This document shows, in pieces, positions 36,128-44,767 of a DNA stretch of 64,000 nucleotides. Within the stretch, counting starts at the first letter, position 1, and each line of letters begins with the position of its first letter. The stretch is from NCBI RefSeq assembly GCF_017814975.1, contig NZ_JAGIQA010000007.1:1-64000 (forward strand), given 5' to 3'. Made by a program: the position numbers and the translations under genes. The DNA is from Cupriavidus consociatus (GTDB lineage: Bacteria > Pseudomonadota > Gammaproteobacteria > Burkholderiales > Burkholderiaceae). The notes beneath the pieces were generated by a model, which worked only from the letters and a program-made list of their open reading frames with translations, was not told the origin of the DNA and did not search any database.

Positions 36128-37576
36128 TTACAACCTGCTTGCACTGGCTGCACTCTCGCCGACTGCCGTGTCGGCCTCATCGTCGGCAGCGGTTTCTCCC
36201 ATCGCACGCCCGAACGTCTCCGGCGCGAATTGCACGCTCAGCGCGAACACGGCGTACATCGCAGCGAGCATGCTGAACATGCCGCCAACGCCGTAGCTTT
36301 CAAACACGCGGCCACTGACAAGCGGCGTCAGCGCTCCCGCCAGCGTACCCAGGGCCAGGATCAGCGAAGTGCCGAACGCACGCACGTGGGTCGGATACTG
36401 CTCCGGCGCGAAGATCCAGATCGAAGTGTTCAGCAACACCACGCAGAACGTAAAGGCAGCGCCGAACAGCAGCACCAGCGCTACGTTATACGTCAGGAAG
36501 CCGAAGCACAGCCCGGCCGCGCAGGCCAGCCCAGCGCCGAGCGTCAGCACACGCTTGCGCGGAAAATGATAGCCACAGTATGACGCCGCCAGCGCCCCGA
36601 ACAGACTGCCGCTTTGCATCACCATCGTAAAGAGAAAGCTCTTCGAGATGGTGTAGCCCTGCGACATCAGGATGGTTGGCATCAGGGTCAGCACCGAGAT
36701 CTGCGCGCCGTAGGTCATCGATACCGCGATGCCCAGTGCGATCGTGCGGCGTCCCAGCCGGCCCTTGAAGATATCGCTCAGGCCCACCCTGGTGCGCGGG
36801 GCATCATCGTGAATCGCGGCCTTGATATAGGATGTCGGCTCCCCGCGGAGCTTGCCCAGGCGGCCGGATGCCAGCACTGACAGCACGCGGTTAGCCTCAT
36901 CCACGCGCCCCTTGGACAGCAGGAAACGCGGCGTCTCGGGGATAAATCGCCGGTAGAACACGACGAAGAATGCCGGCAGGACCAGGCACGCAAACAGCCA
37001 GCGCCAGCTATCCGGTCCCGGGAACATCGCGAATACGGCCAGGCCGAAGGCCGGTGCGAGCATATTGCCCAGGCCGCCGCTGCCTACGCTGACCATGCCC
37101 ACCGCGGTGCCGCGGAATCGCGTCGAACACAATTCGGCCAGCATGGTCACGGCAATGGAGATCTCGCCGCCCAGGCCGATGCCGACAATAAAGCGGCCCG
37201 CCGCCAGCACGCCATAGTTCGGTGCCAGCGCGCAGATGATGGCGCCCAGCGTGAACAGAAGCAGGTTGGCGCTCAGCATCGTGCGCCTGCCATAGCGGTC
37301 CGCGATGTAGCCCGAGCCGATGCGCCCGAGCGCGGCCGCACTGAAGGTCAGCGTATTCAGGAAGCCGATTTCGGCGACCGAGATTCCCCACTGCTCTCGC
37401 AACATCGGGCCGATCAGGCCGACGGCGTTCTGTTCGAACACGTCGAACATCACCCCCAGCATGATCAGGAAAATGATCTTCTTGTGCGAGGCCGTTACGC
37501 CGATGCCGTCCATGGCCCGGTCGAGTTCGTGCTGCTGTGGGGAATTCGGCGATTGAACTACGGTTTCTGCGCCCAT
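36128..37576 (-). CDS. MFS transporter, sugar/aromatic-acid porter type
   Basis: 482 residues, about twelve membrane helices, with the loop motif GYIADRYGRRTML, a central RFIPETPRFLLSKGR and the C-terminal FAPETFGRAMG typical of the sugar-porter/AAHS-like groups. ATG at 37576 is preceded by GAGGAGACAAAG, clearly better than the ATG at 37621. Probably imports the compound degraded by the neighbouring amidase, hydratase and aminotransferase. Substrate not determinable. Confidence 0.88.
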   Translation of the reverse strand: MGAETVVQSPNSPQQHELDRAMDGIGVTASHKKIIFLIMLGVMFDVFEQNAVGLIGPMLREQWGISVAEIGFLNTLTFSAAALGRIGSGYIADRYGRRTMLSANLLLFTLGAIICALAPNYGVLAAGRFIVGIGLGGEISIAVTMLAELCSTRFRGTAVGMVSVGSGGLGNMLAPAFGLAVFAMFPGPDSWRWLFACLVLPAFFVVFYRRFIPETPRFLLSKGRVDEANRVLSVLASGRLGKLRGEPTSYIKAAIHDDAPRTRVGLSDIFKGRLGRRTIALGIAVSMTYGAQISVLTLMPTILMSQGYTISKSFLFTMVMQSGSLFGALAASYCGYHFPRKRVLTLGAGLACAAGLCFGFLTYNVALVLLFGAAFTFCVVLLNTSIWIFAPEQYPTHVRAFGTSLILALGTLAGALTPLVSGRVFESYGVGGMFSMLAAMYAVFALSVQFAPETFGRAMGETAADDEADTAVGESAASASRL

Positions 37577-37690
37577 CTTTGTCTCCTCCTCGTATCGAGG
37601 TAGTCGTCGCGGTGTGTCCACGACCTTGTCGCCGCCATGTCTGGCTGGCGTTTGCAGAGCATCGATAAAACTTCGTTCCGGCGCGTGCCG

Positions 37691-39214
37691 CTATTCCAGC
37701 GCGGGTGTCGATTGCGGCGGCCGGCGGGCGCGCAAGGCCTGCTCCGCGGCATAGGCGAGCCGTATCAGCACGGGCTCCGAGTAGGGGCGGCCGAAGAATT
37801 CCAGCCCGACCGGCACCCCCTGCGGTGCATGGTGGTCCGGCGGCGAAAACCCGGCCGGGATGACAATGGCCGGAAAGCCGGTGGCCGATGCGAGCACTCC
37901 ATTGCGCTCTGCCTGCGCCTCGCCAACCGGCACGACCAGGCGACGCTGGTGGGGGAACACCAGGGCGTCAAGCCGATGACGTGCCATCAGGTCCAGCAGC
38001 CTCTCCCGCAACGCCTGCTGGCGCTGCAATCGCAGGCGGTACTCCCCTTCCCGCCCGCTTAGCGCGGCAGCGGTATTCAGCGTTCCCGCCACGCTCGGAT
38101 GGACATTGCCCGCGGCGATGATGTCCTTCATGGAACCCACCGGCAGGCGGGTCGAAATGCGCGTCAGGTAAGCATCGAGATCGCGCTCCATCTCGTAGTG
38201 GTGCACAAGCGTGGTCGCCAGCAACTCGTCCGGGCTGATGGCGTCTTCAATCGCGACAAGCTCGCCACCCTGGGTGGCGATAATGCCCAGCGACGCCTGC
38301 ATGACTGCGTTGACAGGACGGTGCACCTCCTGGTCGCCAAAGAAATGGCGCAATATGCCGATCCGGGCGCCCTTGAGTCCGTCGCGGTCAAGGCTGGCGG
38401 CATAGCTCGCCGGCATGTGGGGCGCACCCTCGCTGGTGACGGGGTCGGCTGGATCATGACCGGCAATGACATCGAGCAGCCGCGCCGTGTCGGCAACGGT
38501 GCGGGTGATCGGGCCAATGGTGTCCTGCGTCAGGCCGCACGGGACCAGCCCCGTCCTGCTGATCAGCCCCATGGTCGGACGCAGGCCGACCAGGCCATTT
38601 GCCGAGGCCGGCGAGCGAATCGAATTGACGCCGTCGGTGCCGATGCCCAGCACGCCGAAGCTGGCGGCAATGCCGGCGCCGGTCCCCCCGCTGGAGCCGC
38701 CGGGCGTGCGTGTCAGGTCATAGGGGTTCAGGGTCTGGCCGGACAAGGTGCTGACGGTCTCGCCACCGGAGGCCAGCTCGTGCAGGTTGGTCTTGGCCAG
38801 CACGATCGCGCCCGCCTCGCGCAGGCGGCGGATGACAAAGGCATCTTCGGTGGAGAGGTTATCGCGCAGGCAGGCGGCACCGGCAGTGGTTGCCATGCCG
38901 GCGCACTCGATGTTGTCCTTGACCAGCACCGGGATGCCATGCAGCGGCGCCAGCTGCGAGGGATTGCGCCCAGCCTGGGCATCGATGCGTCCGGCCTCGC
39001 CCAGCGCGTCCGGGTTGAGTTGCAGGATGCTGCGCAGGGCGGGACCGGTTTGGTCAAAGGCCGCGATGCGGTCCAGGCATGCGCTGGTCAGCTGGCGCGC
39101 CGTCAGCCTCCCGTCGCGCATCGCGGCATGTACATCGGCCACAGTGGCTTCCACCACGCTGAACGGCGCGTGCCGGCCCGGCTCGTCCGGCACCGGTTCA
39201 TACGAGTTTGTCAT
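37691..39214 (-). CDS. Amidase-signature family hydrolase
   Basis: 507 residues. The amidase signature is complete in outline: Lys99 (PVLVKDN), the Gly/Ser loop GGSSGGTGAG at 172-181 with the cis-Ser, and the nucleophile probably Ser198. The loop holding this last residue reads GTDGVNSIR rather than the common DTGGSIR, an unusual change next to the nucleophile. Family members hydrolyse amides or open amidated acids. It lies between two MFS transporter genes on the same strand, suggesting uptake and hydrolysis of an amide. Confidence 0.87.
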   Translation of the reverse strand: MTNSYEPVPDEPGRHAPFSVVEATVADVHAAMRDGRLTARQLTSACLDRIAAFDQTGPALRSILQLNPDALGEAGRIDAQAGRNPSQLAPLHGIPVLVKDNIECAGMATTAGAACLRDNLSTEDAFVIRRLREAGAIVLAKTNLHELASGGETVSTLSGQTLNPYDLTRTPGGSSGGTGAGIAASFGVLGIGTDGVNSIRSPASANGLVGLRPTMGLISRTGLVPCGLTQDTIGPITRTVADTARLLDVIAGHDPADPVTSEGAPHMPASYAASLDRDGLKGARIGILRHFFGDQEVHRPVNAVMQASLGIIATQGGELVAIEDAISPDELLATTLVHHYEMERDLDAYLTRISTRLPVGSMKDIIAAGNVHPSVAGTLNTAAALSGREGEYRLRLQRQQALRERLLDLMARHRLDALVFPHQRRLVVPVGEAQAERNGVLASATGFPAIVIPAGFSPPDHHAPQGVPVGLEFFGRPYSEPVLIRLAYAAEQALRARRPPQSTPALE

Positions 39215-39308
39215 GAGGGGATCCCTGCGCCGGCAAGGGCGCGAAAAGGTTGGCGAAAGGATGGATCGACGGGGCCGCGGCACGGTGCGCGCGCCCCGCT
39301 TTGCCTGG

Positions 39309-40613
39309 CTATCGGTTGACCAGCCGGGCGGGTATCGTCCAGATGCAGAAGGCACCCAGCATCAGCATCCCGGCGATCATGAAGTAAGCACTGTTGCCGC
39401 TCTGGGTCACGTCGCGCAGGTAGCCGATCATGTAACCGCTGGTAAAGCCGGCAAGGTTGCCGATCGAGTTGCTCATGGCGATGGCCGTGGCGGCCGCCGC
39501 GCCACTGAGGAAAGCAGTCGGCAGGGACCAGAACAGCGGCGTGCAGGTCAGGATGCCGGCTGCCGCGATCGACAGGAACACCAGCGACAGCGCGGTGTTG
39601 TGCATCACCCAGGGCAAGGCCAGGAAGCCGATCGCACCCATCATGCACGGGATGATCAGGTGCCAGCGGCGCTCGCGATGCTTATCGGCACTGCGCCCGA
39701 AAAAGTACATCGAGACGATCGCCGCCATATAGGGAATCGCGCTCAGCAGGCCGATATGGAACGGGTCGCTGACCCCGGTGGACTTGATGAACGTGGGCAA
39801 CCAGAGCGTGATGCCATACTGCCCCGTGACATAGCAGAAGCAGATCAGGCTGATCAGCCAGACGCGCGGATCGGTGAAAACCCTGCCGACGCGTGCCTGC
39901 GGGTCCGCCGCCTTGACGTCCTCCGTCTTGGCCAGCTCAAGGACCTGCTTCTCCTCGCCGGTCAGCCATCTGGCCTTGGCAATGGAGTTGTCCAGGTAGT
40001 AGAAGCAGAAGCACCCCAGCAACACCGCCGGCACCGCCTCGACGATGAACATCCATTGCCAGCCGCCCCAGCCGGCCACGCCTGCCATGCTTCCCATCAG
40101 GTAGCCGGAGAGCGGGTTGCCGATGATGCCTGACAGCGGCGACCCCATGCAGTAGATGGCCATGATCTTGGCACGCCGGTGCGAGGGGTACCAGCAGGAC
40201 AGGTAGTACACGATGCCTGGCGTGAAGCCCGCTTCGGCCAGCCCCAGCAGGAATCGAAGCGTGTAGAACTGGGCCGGCGTCTGCACGAACGCGAAACACG
40301 CGGAGAGGATCCCCCACGTGATCATGATCCGCCCGATCCATACCTTGGCGCCGAACTTGTGCAGGGCCAGGTTGCTTGGCACCTCGAACAGGAAGTAGCC
40401 GATAAAGAAAATACCGGCGCCCAGGCCGTAGACGGTTTCGCTGAAGCCCAGCTGCTGCGACATCTGGAGCTTGGCAAAACCTACGTTGACACGATCGAGA
40501 TAAGCGATCAGGAAGCAGACCATCAGGAATGGCACCAGTCGCCAGCTCACCTTGCGATAGGTCGCGTCCTCGAACGACCTGATCCTTGCTCCTGCCTGCA
40601 GGGTTGTATCCAC
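39309..40613 (-). CDS. MFS transporter, anion:cation symporter (ACS) family
   Basis: 434 residues, about twelve helices, start GTG after AGGAGACGCT. ACS features: FLIAYLDRVNVGFAK in helix 1, LHKFGAKVWIGRIMITWG and GLAEAGFTPGIVYYLSCWYPS. Relatives (ExuT, phthalate and tartrate transporters) import organic anions. It is the first gene after the class V aminotransferase in the leftward group. Confidence 0.9.
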   Translation of the reverse strand: MDTTLQAGARIRSFEDATYRKVSWRLVPFLMVCFLIAYLDRVNVGFAKLQMSQQLGFSETVYGLGAGIFFIGYFLFEVPSNLALHKFGAKVWIGRIMITWGILSACFAFVQTPAQFYTLRFLLGLAEAGFTPGIVYYLSCWYPSHRRAKIMAIYCMGSPLSGIIGNPLSGYLMGSMAGVAGWGGWQWMFIVEAVPAVLLGCFCFYYLDNSIAKARWLTGEEKQVLELAKTEDVKAADPQARVGRVFTDPRVWLISLICFCYVTGQYGITLWLPTFIKSTGVSDPFHIGLLSAIPYMAAIVSMYFFGRSADKHRERRWHLIIPCMMGAIGFLALPWVMHNTALSLVFLSIAAAGILTCTPLFWSLPTAFLSGAAAATAIAMSNSIGNLAGFTSGYMIGYLRDVTQSGNSAYFMIAGMLMLGAFCIWTIPARLVNR

Positions 40614-40732
40614 AGCGTCTCCTCTGTTTTTTTGTCAGGTACGGCAGTGCTGCGCTGATCCGTTGCGATCAGTCGGGCGGGAGGCGCTGCACAAGCGATG
40701 CGCCCCTCCGGCCCGGGATGGAAGTGGCTGTG

Positions 40733-41953
40733 TCAGGCAGCGGCCTTGAGCGACAGCGGCGTGGTATGCGCGGCGAGGTAGTCCATGGCGGCAACCGTGC
40801 CGCTTGCGGCAATCGGCACGCCAGAGATCTTCAGGCCCATTTCGCAGCCGGCCAGTGTCGCCATCAGCGTCAGGTCGTTGCAGTCGCCCAGATGGCCGAT
40901 GCGGAACATGCGGCCCTTGACCTTGCCCAGGCCGGCGCCGAGCGACATGTTGAAGCGCTCGTAGATGTTCCTGCGCACCACGTCGGCGTCGATGCCGTCA
41001 GGCATCATCACGCCAGTCAGCACCGGGCTGTAGACGGCGGGGTCCGCACACTGGATCTGCAGGCCCCAGGCCTTGACTGCGCGGCGGCAGGCTTCGGCCA
41101 GGCGCTGGTGACGCGCAAAGACGTTGTCGAGCCCTTCTTCCAGGATCATGTCGAGCGCTTCGGACAGGCCATAGAGCAGGTTAGTACTGGGCGTATAGGG
41201 CCAGTATCCGGTGCGGTTCATCTCGATGATCTCTTCCCAGCCCCAGAAGCTGCGCGGCAGCCGGGCCTGGCGAGACGCTTCGATGGCCTTGGGCGACACC
41301 GCATTGAAGCTGATGCCCGGCGGCAGCATCAGGCCTTTCTGCGAGCCTGACACGGTCACGTCCACGCCCCACTCGTCATGGCGGTAGTCGGCGGACGCGA
41401 GCCCCGAGATGGTGTCGACCAGCAGCAGTGCGGGATGTCCGGCCGCGTCGATGGCGCGGCGCACGGCGCCGATATCCGACGTCACGCCGGTTGAGGTTTC
41501 GTTGTGAACCACGCACACGGCCCTGATCGCATGCGCGGTATCGGCGCGCAGCCGGGCTTCGATCATGTCGGCCTGCACCCCATGGCGCCAGCCTTCCACG
41601 CCTGGCATGCCAAGGAACTCGGGCCGGATGCCGAGGTTCTCTGCCATCTTCTTCCACAGCGTGGCGAAGTGGCCGGTCTCGAACATCAACACCGTATCGC
41701 CGGAGCTCAGGGTGTTCGACAACGCCGCTTCCCAGGCCCCGGTACCCGAAGCGGGATAGATCACTACCGGATGCTCGGTCTTGAAGATTTTCTTGATGCC
41801 ATCCAGCACCTTCAGGCCCAGCGCGCCGAATTCCGGCCCCCGATGATCGATGGTCGGGTAGCTGATGGCGCGCAGGATGCGATCGGGCACCGGGCTCGGT
41901 CCAGGGATCTGCAGGAAGTGACGGCCAGCGGGGTGAAAGTTGAGATTGAGCAT
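40733..41953 (-). CDS. Class V aminotransferase, serine/alanine/aspartate-glyoxylate type
   Basis: 406 residues. The PLP lysine is Lys206 in VSGSQKGLMLPPG; other anchors are PGPSPVPDRIL, ASGTGAWEAALSNTL, HNETSTGVTSD and LLLVDTISGL. This is the SgaA/BhcA/PucG branch, which transfers an amino group to glyoxylate. ATG at 41953 follows CGGAGGAG. It is divergent from a GntR gene. Glyoxylate-consuming amine chemistry fits the amidase and racemase-like genes nearby; which amino donor is used cannot be read from sequence. Confidence 0.88.
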   Translation of the reverse strand: MLNLNFHPAGRHFLQIPGPSPVPDRILRAISYPTIDHRGPEFGALGLKVLDGIKKIFKTEHPVVIYPASGTGAWEAALSNTLSSGDTVLMFETGHFATLWKKMAENLGIRPEFLGMPGVEGWRHGVQADMIEARLRADTAHAIRAVCVVHNETSTGVTSDIGAVRRAIDAAGHPALLLVDTISGLASADYRHDEWGVDVTVSGSQKGLMLPPGISFNAVSPKAIEASRQARLPRSFWGWEEIIEMNRTGYWPYTPSTNLLYGLSEALDMILEEGLDNVFARHQRLAEACRRAVKAWGLQIQCADPAVYSPVLTGVMMPDGIDADVVRRNIYERFNMSLGAGLGKVKGRMFRIGHLGDCNDLTLMATLAGCEMGLKISGVPIAASGTVAAMDYLAAHTTPLSLKAAA

Positions 41954-41971
41954 TTGACTCCTCCGATTGAG

Positions 41972-41985
41972 TTTTGAATGCAAAA
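41972..41985. promoter_or_regulatory. TTTTGAATGC box before the aminotransferase gene
   Basis: TTTTG-AATG-CAAAA, a five-base inverted repeat 19 bases before the aminotransferase start. The same core, TTTTGAATGCcAAAA, recurs at 42130-42144 across the start codon of the divergent GntR gene. Likely a pair of GntR operators; inferred. Confidence 0.5.
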
Positions 41986-42107
41986 TACTTTATCAGAGGA
42001 AATTCGTGAAAAGCGGGCTGTACCAGGTAGTGTTTACCCCGCAAATATGGCTTTATTACAAGGGTTTACGCTGATTTTTGAGTTCCGATGAAGCGTCTGG
42101 TAGAATC

Positions 42108-42144
42108 GCATGCAAACGCATGCAAGGAATTTTGAATGCCAAAA
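42108..42144. promoter_or_regulatory. GCATGCAA direct repeats and second TTTTGAATGC box at the GntR start
   Basis: GCATGCAA occurs at 42108-42115 and 42118-42125, ten bases or one helical turn apart. TTTTGAATGC-CAAAA follows at 42130-42144 and contains the ATG of the GntR gene. A regulator bound here would block both transcription and translation of its own gene. Confidence 0.5.
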
Positions 42145-42855
42145 GAAGACGCCCTTGGTCCGGAATCACCAGCGCCGGTCCTCCCCAGGCTCGAACGCCA
42201 GCGCCTTCATGACACCGTGGTGGCGCACCTGCGGACATTTATCGTCGAGGGGGTGCTGGAGCCGGGCCGCAAGCTCAATGAACGGGAGTTGTGCGAGACC
42301 CTCGGCATCTCGCGCACGCCGCTGAGAGAGGCGCTGAAGGTGCTTGCCGCCGAAGGGCTGATCGATATCTCTCCCAACCGCGGCGCGACCGTATCCCGGC
42401 TGTCGACGGACGAAATACTGGATACCTTCGAACTGATGAGCGGGTTGGAAGCCTTGTCCGGCGAGCTGGCCTGCGCGCGCATCACCGCTGTCGAGCTGGC
42501 GGAAATCAAGGCGCTTCACTATGCAATGCTGGCGTGCAGGGCAAACGAAGACCTGCCCGGCTACTACAGCCTGAATCACCAGATCCATGACCGCATCAAC
42601 CTTGCGGCACGTAATACGGCACTGCGCCAGACCTATCTGTCCGTGAACCGGAAGCTGCAGGCACTGCGCTTCCGCTCAAACCACCAAAAGCCGAAATGGG
42701 ACAGCGCCATCCATGACCACGAAGAGATGCTGGTGGCCCTTGAAGCCCGCGATGGCCAGCGACTCGCCGCAATCCTGCGCCAGCACCTGCTCGACAAGCG
42801 CGATGCCGTGCTGCTGATCCAGGCGGGCGCAGCCAGCGGCATGCCACAGGCCTAG
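42136..42855 (+). CDS. GntR family regulator, FadR/FCD subfamily
   Basis: 239 residues. Winged helix at about 22-90 (GRKLNERELCETLGISRTPLREALKVLAAEG), then an FCD domain with the metal ligands suggested by NHQIHDRI and HDHEEMLVAL. AAGGAATTTTGA precedes the ATG. Divergent from the aminotransferase/transporter/amidase group, which it probably regulates, and 95 bases before the racemase-like gene on its own strand. Confidence 0.88.
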   Translation: MPKEDALGPESPAPVLPRLERQRLHDTVVAHLRTFIVEGVLEPGRKLNERELCETLGISRTPLREALKVLAAEGLIDISPNRGATVSRLSTDEILDTFELMSGLEALSGELACARITAVELAEIKALHYAMLACRANEDLPGYYSLNHQIHDRINLAARNTALRQTYLSVNRKLQALRFRSNHQKPKWDSAIHDHEEMLVALEARDGQRLAAILRQHLLDKRDAVLLIQAGAASGMPQA

Positions 42856-42950
42856 AGCGCCAGGGCGAAGCTCAGGCACCGCACCGTTGTCTGGCGGCGC
42901 GCGTGCCCTCATCCTCCTCAGACACAGCATTGAAATTGCCGGCATCTTCG

Positions 42951-43667
42951 ATGGCGACTGACAAGTCCAGCTCCATGCGTATCGCCCTCCTGAATCCCAA
43001 CTCCAGCCAGCACATCACCGACCGCATGCTTGCAGAAGCAAGGCGGGCCACCGGCGACACGTGCGAGATCTTCGGCCTGACCAACGCGGCAGGTCCCACG
43101 GTCATACGGTCGCGCGTGGACAATGCCGCTGCCATCGATGGCTTGCTGAACATGGCCAGGACGCTGGATGCCGATGTCGAGGCCGTGATTCTGGGGGTTT
43201 CGATGGACACTGCCCTAGACGCACTGCGGCAGATGCTTGAAGTGCCCGTCGTCGGAACGACCGAAGCGGCCCTGGCGACGGCAGGCATGCTCGGCGGCAG
43301 GATCGGACTGTTGACCGTCGGCCGTGCCTTGACGCCGTTGTACGGAGAACTGGCGACGTCATACGGCTATGCCGGGCGCGTGGCAGGCATCCGCGGCATC
43401 GAAACGGCAGCCCCATATGGCGCCGGACTTGCGCAAGAGGTTTGCGCAATGATGCTCGATGCCGTGACGTCACTCAGCCGGGACGACGGCGCGGACGTGG
43501 TCGTCACCGTGGCGGCTGCCTTGTGCGGCTATGTGCCGGCGATTGCCGCGCAGGCAGACGTGCCGGTTCTGGACGGCATCGCTTGTGCGGCCGTACAGGC
43601 AGAAGCGCTCGCAAGATTGAGACCGCGCAAGGCGAGCTACGGCAGCTTCGCCACGCCCGGACGCTGA
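42951..43667 (+). CDS. Asp/Glu/hydantoin racemase family protein
   Basis: 238 residues from this ATG; 42975 (MRIALLNPNSSQHITDRM) is the family-style start and 42903 (GTG) a longer option; none has a clear ribosome site. The second catalytic cysteine is present in VAAALCGYVPA, but the first position reads VILGVSMDTALDAL, without cysteine. Single-cysteine members of this superfamily include arylmalonate decarboxylase, so racemisation is not assured. Context with an amidase and an aminotransferase suggests amide or hydantoin breakdown. Confidence 0.82.
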   Translation: MATDKSSSMRIALLNPNSSQHITDRMLAEARRATGDTCEIFGLTNAAGPTVIRSRVDNAAAIDGLLNMARTLDADVEAVILGVSMDTALDALRQMLEVPVVGTTEAALATAGMLGGRIGLLTVGRALTPLYGELATSYGYAGRVAGIRGIETAAPYGAGLAQEVCAMMLDAVTSLSRDDGADVVVTVAAALCGYVPAIAAQADVPVLDGIACAAVQAEALARLRPRKASYGSFATPGR

Positions 43668-43724
43668 ATCAGCTGGCACTATTGCGCGGCCGTCGGCCAG
43701 CAGGCCGTCTCGCGTGCGTCAGGA

Positions 43725-44027
43725 TCAGGATGCCGCCGTCTGCAAGAGTTCCTCGACGCCAGGCTGCTCTTTTGTCCGGCTTTGACTGGTCTTGTTGGCG
43801 CAGCCCTCAGGAGCGGACTCGCCTGGCGTAACGCCTTGGTTGCGAAGGTGGGCTGCGACCATCTCGCACCAGTTGAGCAACTGGTGCTTGTCAAGATCCG
43901 CGACCACGTCTTCACCGAAGAGATTAGTAAGCTCCAGCGCGACGCCTGAAAACTCGGCGCCGTCATCTCGAATGGTCAATACCCCGTCGCCATCCTGGTC
44001 GCACATCTCAATCCTTGTGGCGGACAT
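43725..44027 (-). CDS. Small acidic protein with an EF-hand-like loop
   Basis: 100 residues. Residues 10-21, DQDGDGVLTIRD, follow the calcium-binding EF-hand loop pattern (Asp10, Asp12, Asp14, Gly15, Leu17, Asp21). The middle is predicted helical (LDKHQLLNWCEMVAAHL) and the tail is polar and probably disordered. GGAGGT lies seven bases before the ATG at 44027; the ATG at 44033 is too close to it. No signal peptide. Unknown function; it is divergent from the SOS-box gene at 44303. Confidence 0.7.
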   Translation of the reverse strand: MSATRIEMCDQDGDGVLTIRDDGAEFSGVALELTNLFGEDVVADLDKHQLLNWCEMVAAHLRNQGVTPGESAPEGCANKTSQSRTKEQPGVEELLQTAAS

Positions 44028-44237
44028 AGCCATTACCTCCTGGAGCTTCGTAACCGTCACCTGGCATGTGACAGCGCTATCAGGCGCTCCCTGCCTTGTC
44101 GGTCGCTCGGCCGGCGTATCCATCCTAGAGGATCGGCCTCCCTGGCACCAAGGGGAGTAACGGCGTATTCGCCGCTCCTCCACCTGGGTGCGAAGATGGC
44201 GGCCGCCGAAGCGGCGCCCATGGTGCGCAGACTTTTC

Positions 44238-44289
44238 TTGCATCCACCGGAATACTGTATATATTTACAGTACCTGTATGGATGAACAG
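44238..44289 (+). promoter_or_regulatory. Promoter with two LexA-type SOS boxes
   Basis: TACTGTATATATTTACAGTA (44253-44272) differs from an ideal dyad by a single central position and contains CTGT-N8-ACAG. A second CTGT-N8-ACAG, CTGTATGGATGAACAG, occupies 44274-44289. A promoter TTGCAT (44238-44243), 16 bases, TATATT (44260-44265) is overlapped by the first box. The gene starts at 44303. Strong sequence support for SOS control; not tested. Confidence 0.85.
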
Positions 44290-44302
44290 TGGGAGTCTGG
44301 CC

Positions 44303-44596
44303 ATGGAACACCTGATCCGCGTGCAAAACGACTACGACCGCCAGGTGCTGGCCTGGCTGCGCGGGCGCATCGGCGATGCCGCGCTGCAGACCGTGGCGCT
44401 GCGCCTGGGCCGCGAGCGCAAGCCCTATCTGTCGACAGTCTGCCGCAGCCTGGGCATCCGCCCGCCAAGCCGGCGCCAGTTCGCCGCCGAGGCCACGCGC
44501 ATGCACCGGACCGTGGGCGACCAGTACCTGGTCCGCATCCGCGAGATCCTGGGCCGGGGCCCGGGCGATTCGGCGAAGGACGCCACGATCCGCTGA
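44303..44596 (+). CDS. SOS-controlled small basic protein of unknown function
   Basis: 97 residues, MEHLIRVQNDYDRQVLAWL at the start, GGGAG eight bases before the ATG. It is rich in Arg and predicted mostly helical, with the helix-turn-like segment ALRLGRERKPYLSTVCRSL and IRPPSRRQFAAEATRMH. No family is recognised; the composition suits a nucleic-acid-binding or protein-inhibiting role. It stands alone behind two LexA-type boxes and ends at its own terminator, so damage-induced expression as a single-gene unit is expected. Confidence 0.78.
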   Translation: MEHLIRVQNDYDRQVLAWLRGRIGDAALQTVALRLGRERKPYLSTVCRSLGIRPPSRRQFAAEATRMHRTVGDQYLVRIREILGRGPGDSAKDATIR

Positions 44597-44625
44597 GCCC
44601 TGCGGCGCCGGCGCAGCACGCGACC

Positions 44626-44662
44626 AGCCCCGCTGCCAGCACTGGCGCGGGGCTTATTCTTT
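44626..44662 (+). terminator. Rho-independent terminator of the SOS gene
   Basis: AGCCCCGC and GCGGGGCT enclose an inner GCCAG-CA-CTGGC stem with one bulged T, followed by TATTCTTT. It starts 30 bases after the stop codon. Confidence 0.85.
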
Positions 44663-44767
44663 GGTCCGGCCATCGCACCTATCCGCAGCCTTGCCGGCGT
44701 GCGACTGACTATGATCAGAGATGCGGCCGCCCATGCGCGGCGCTCCACGCAACCACCGGACACTGTC

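Noticed and set aside
40733..41953. Part of a complete beta-hydroxyaspartate cycle
   Set aside because: The aminotransferase resembles BhcA, but the aldolase, dehydratase and imine reductase genes of that cycle are not in the window.
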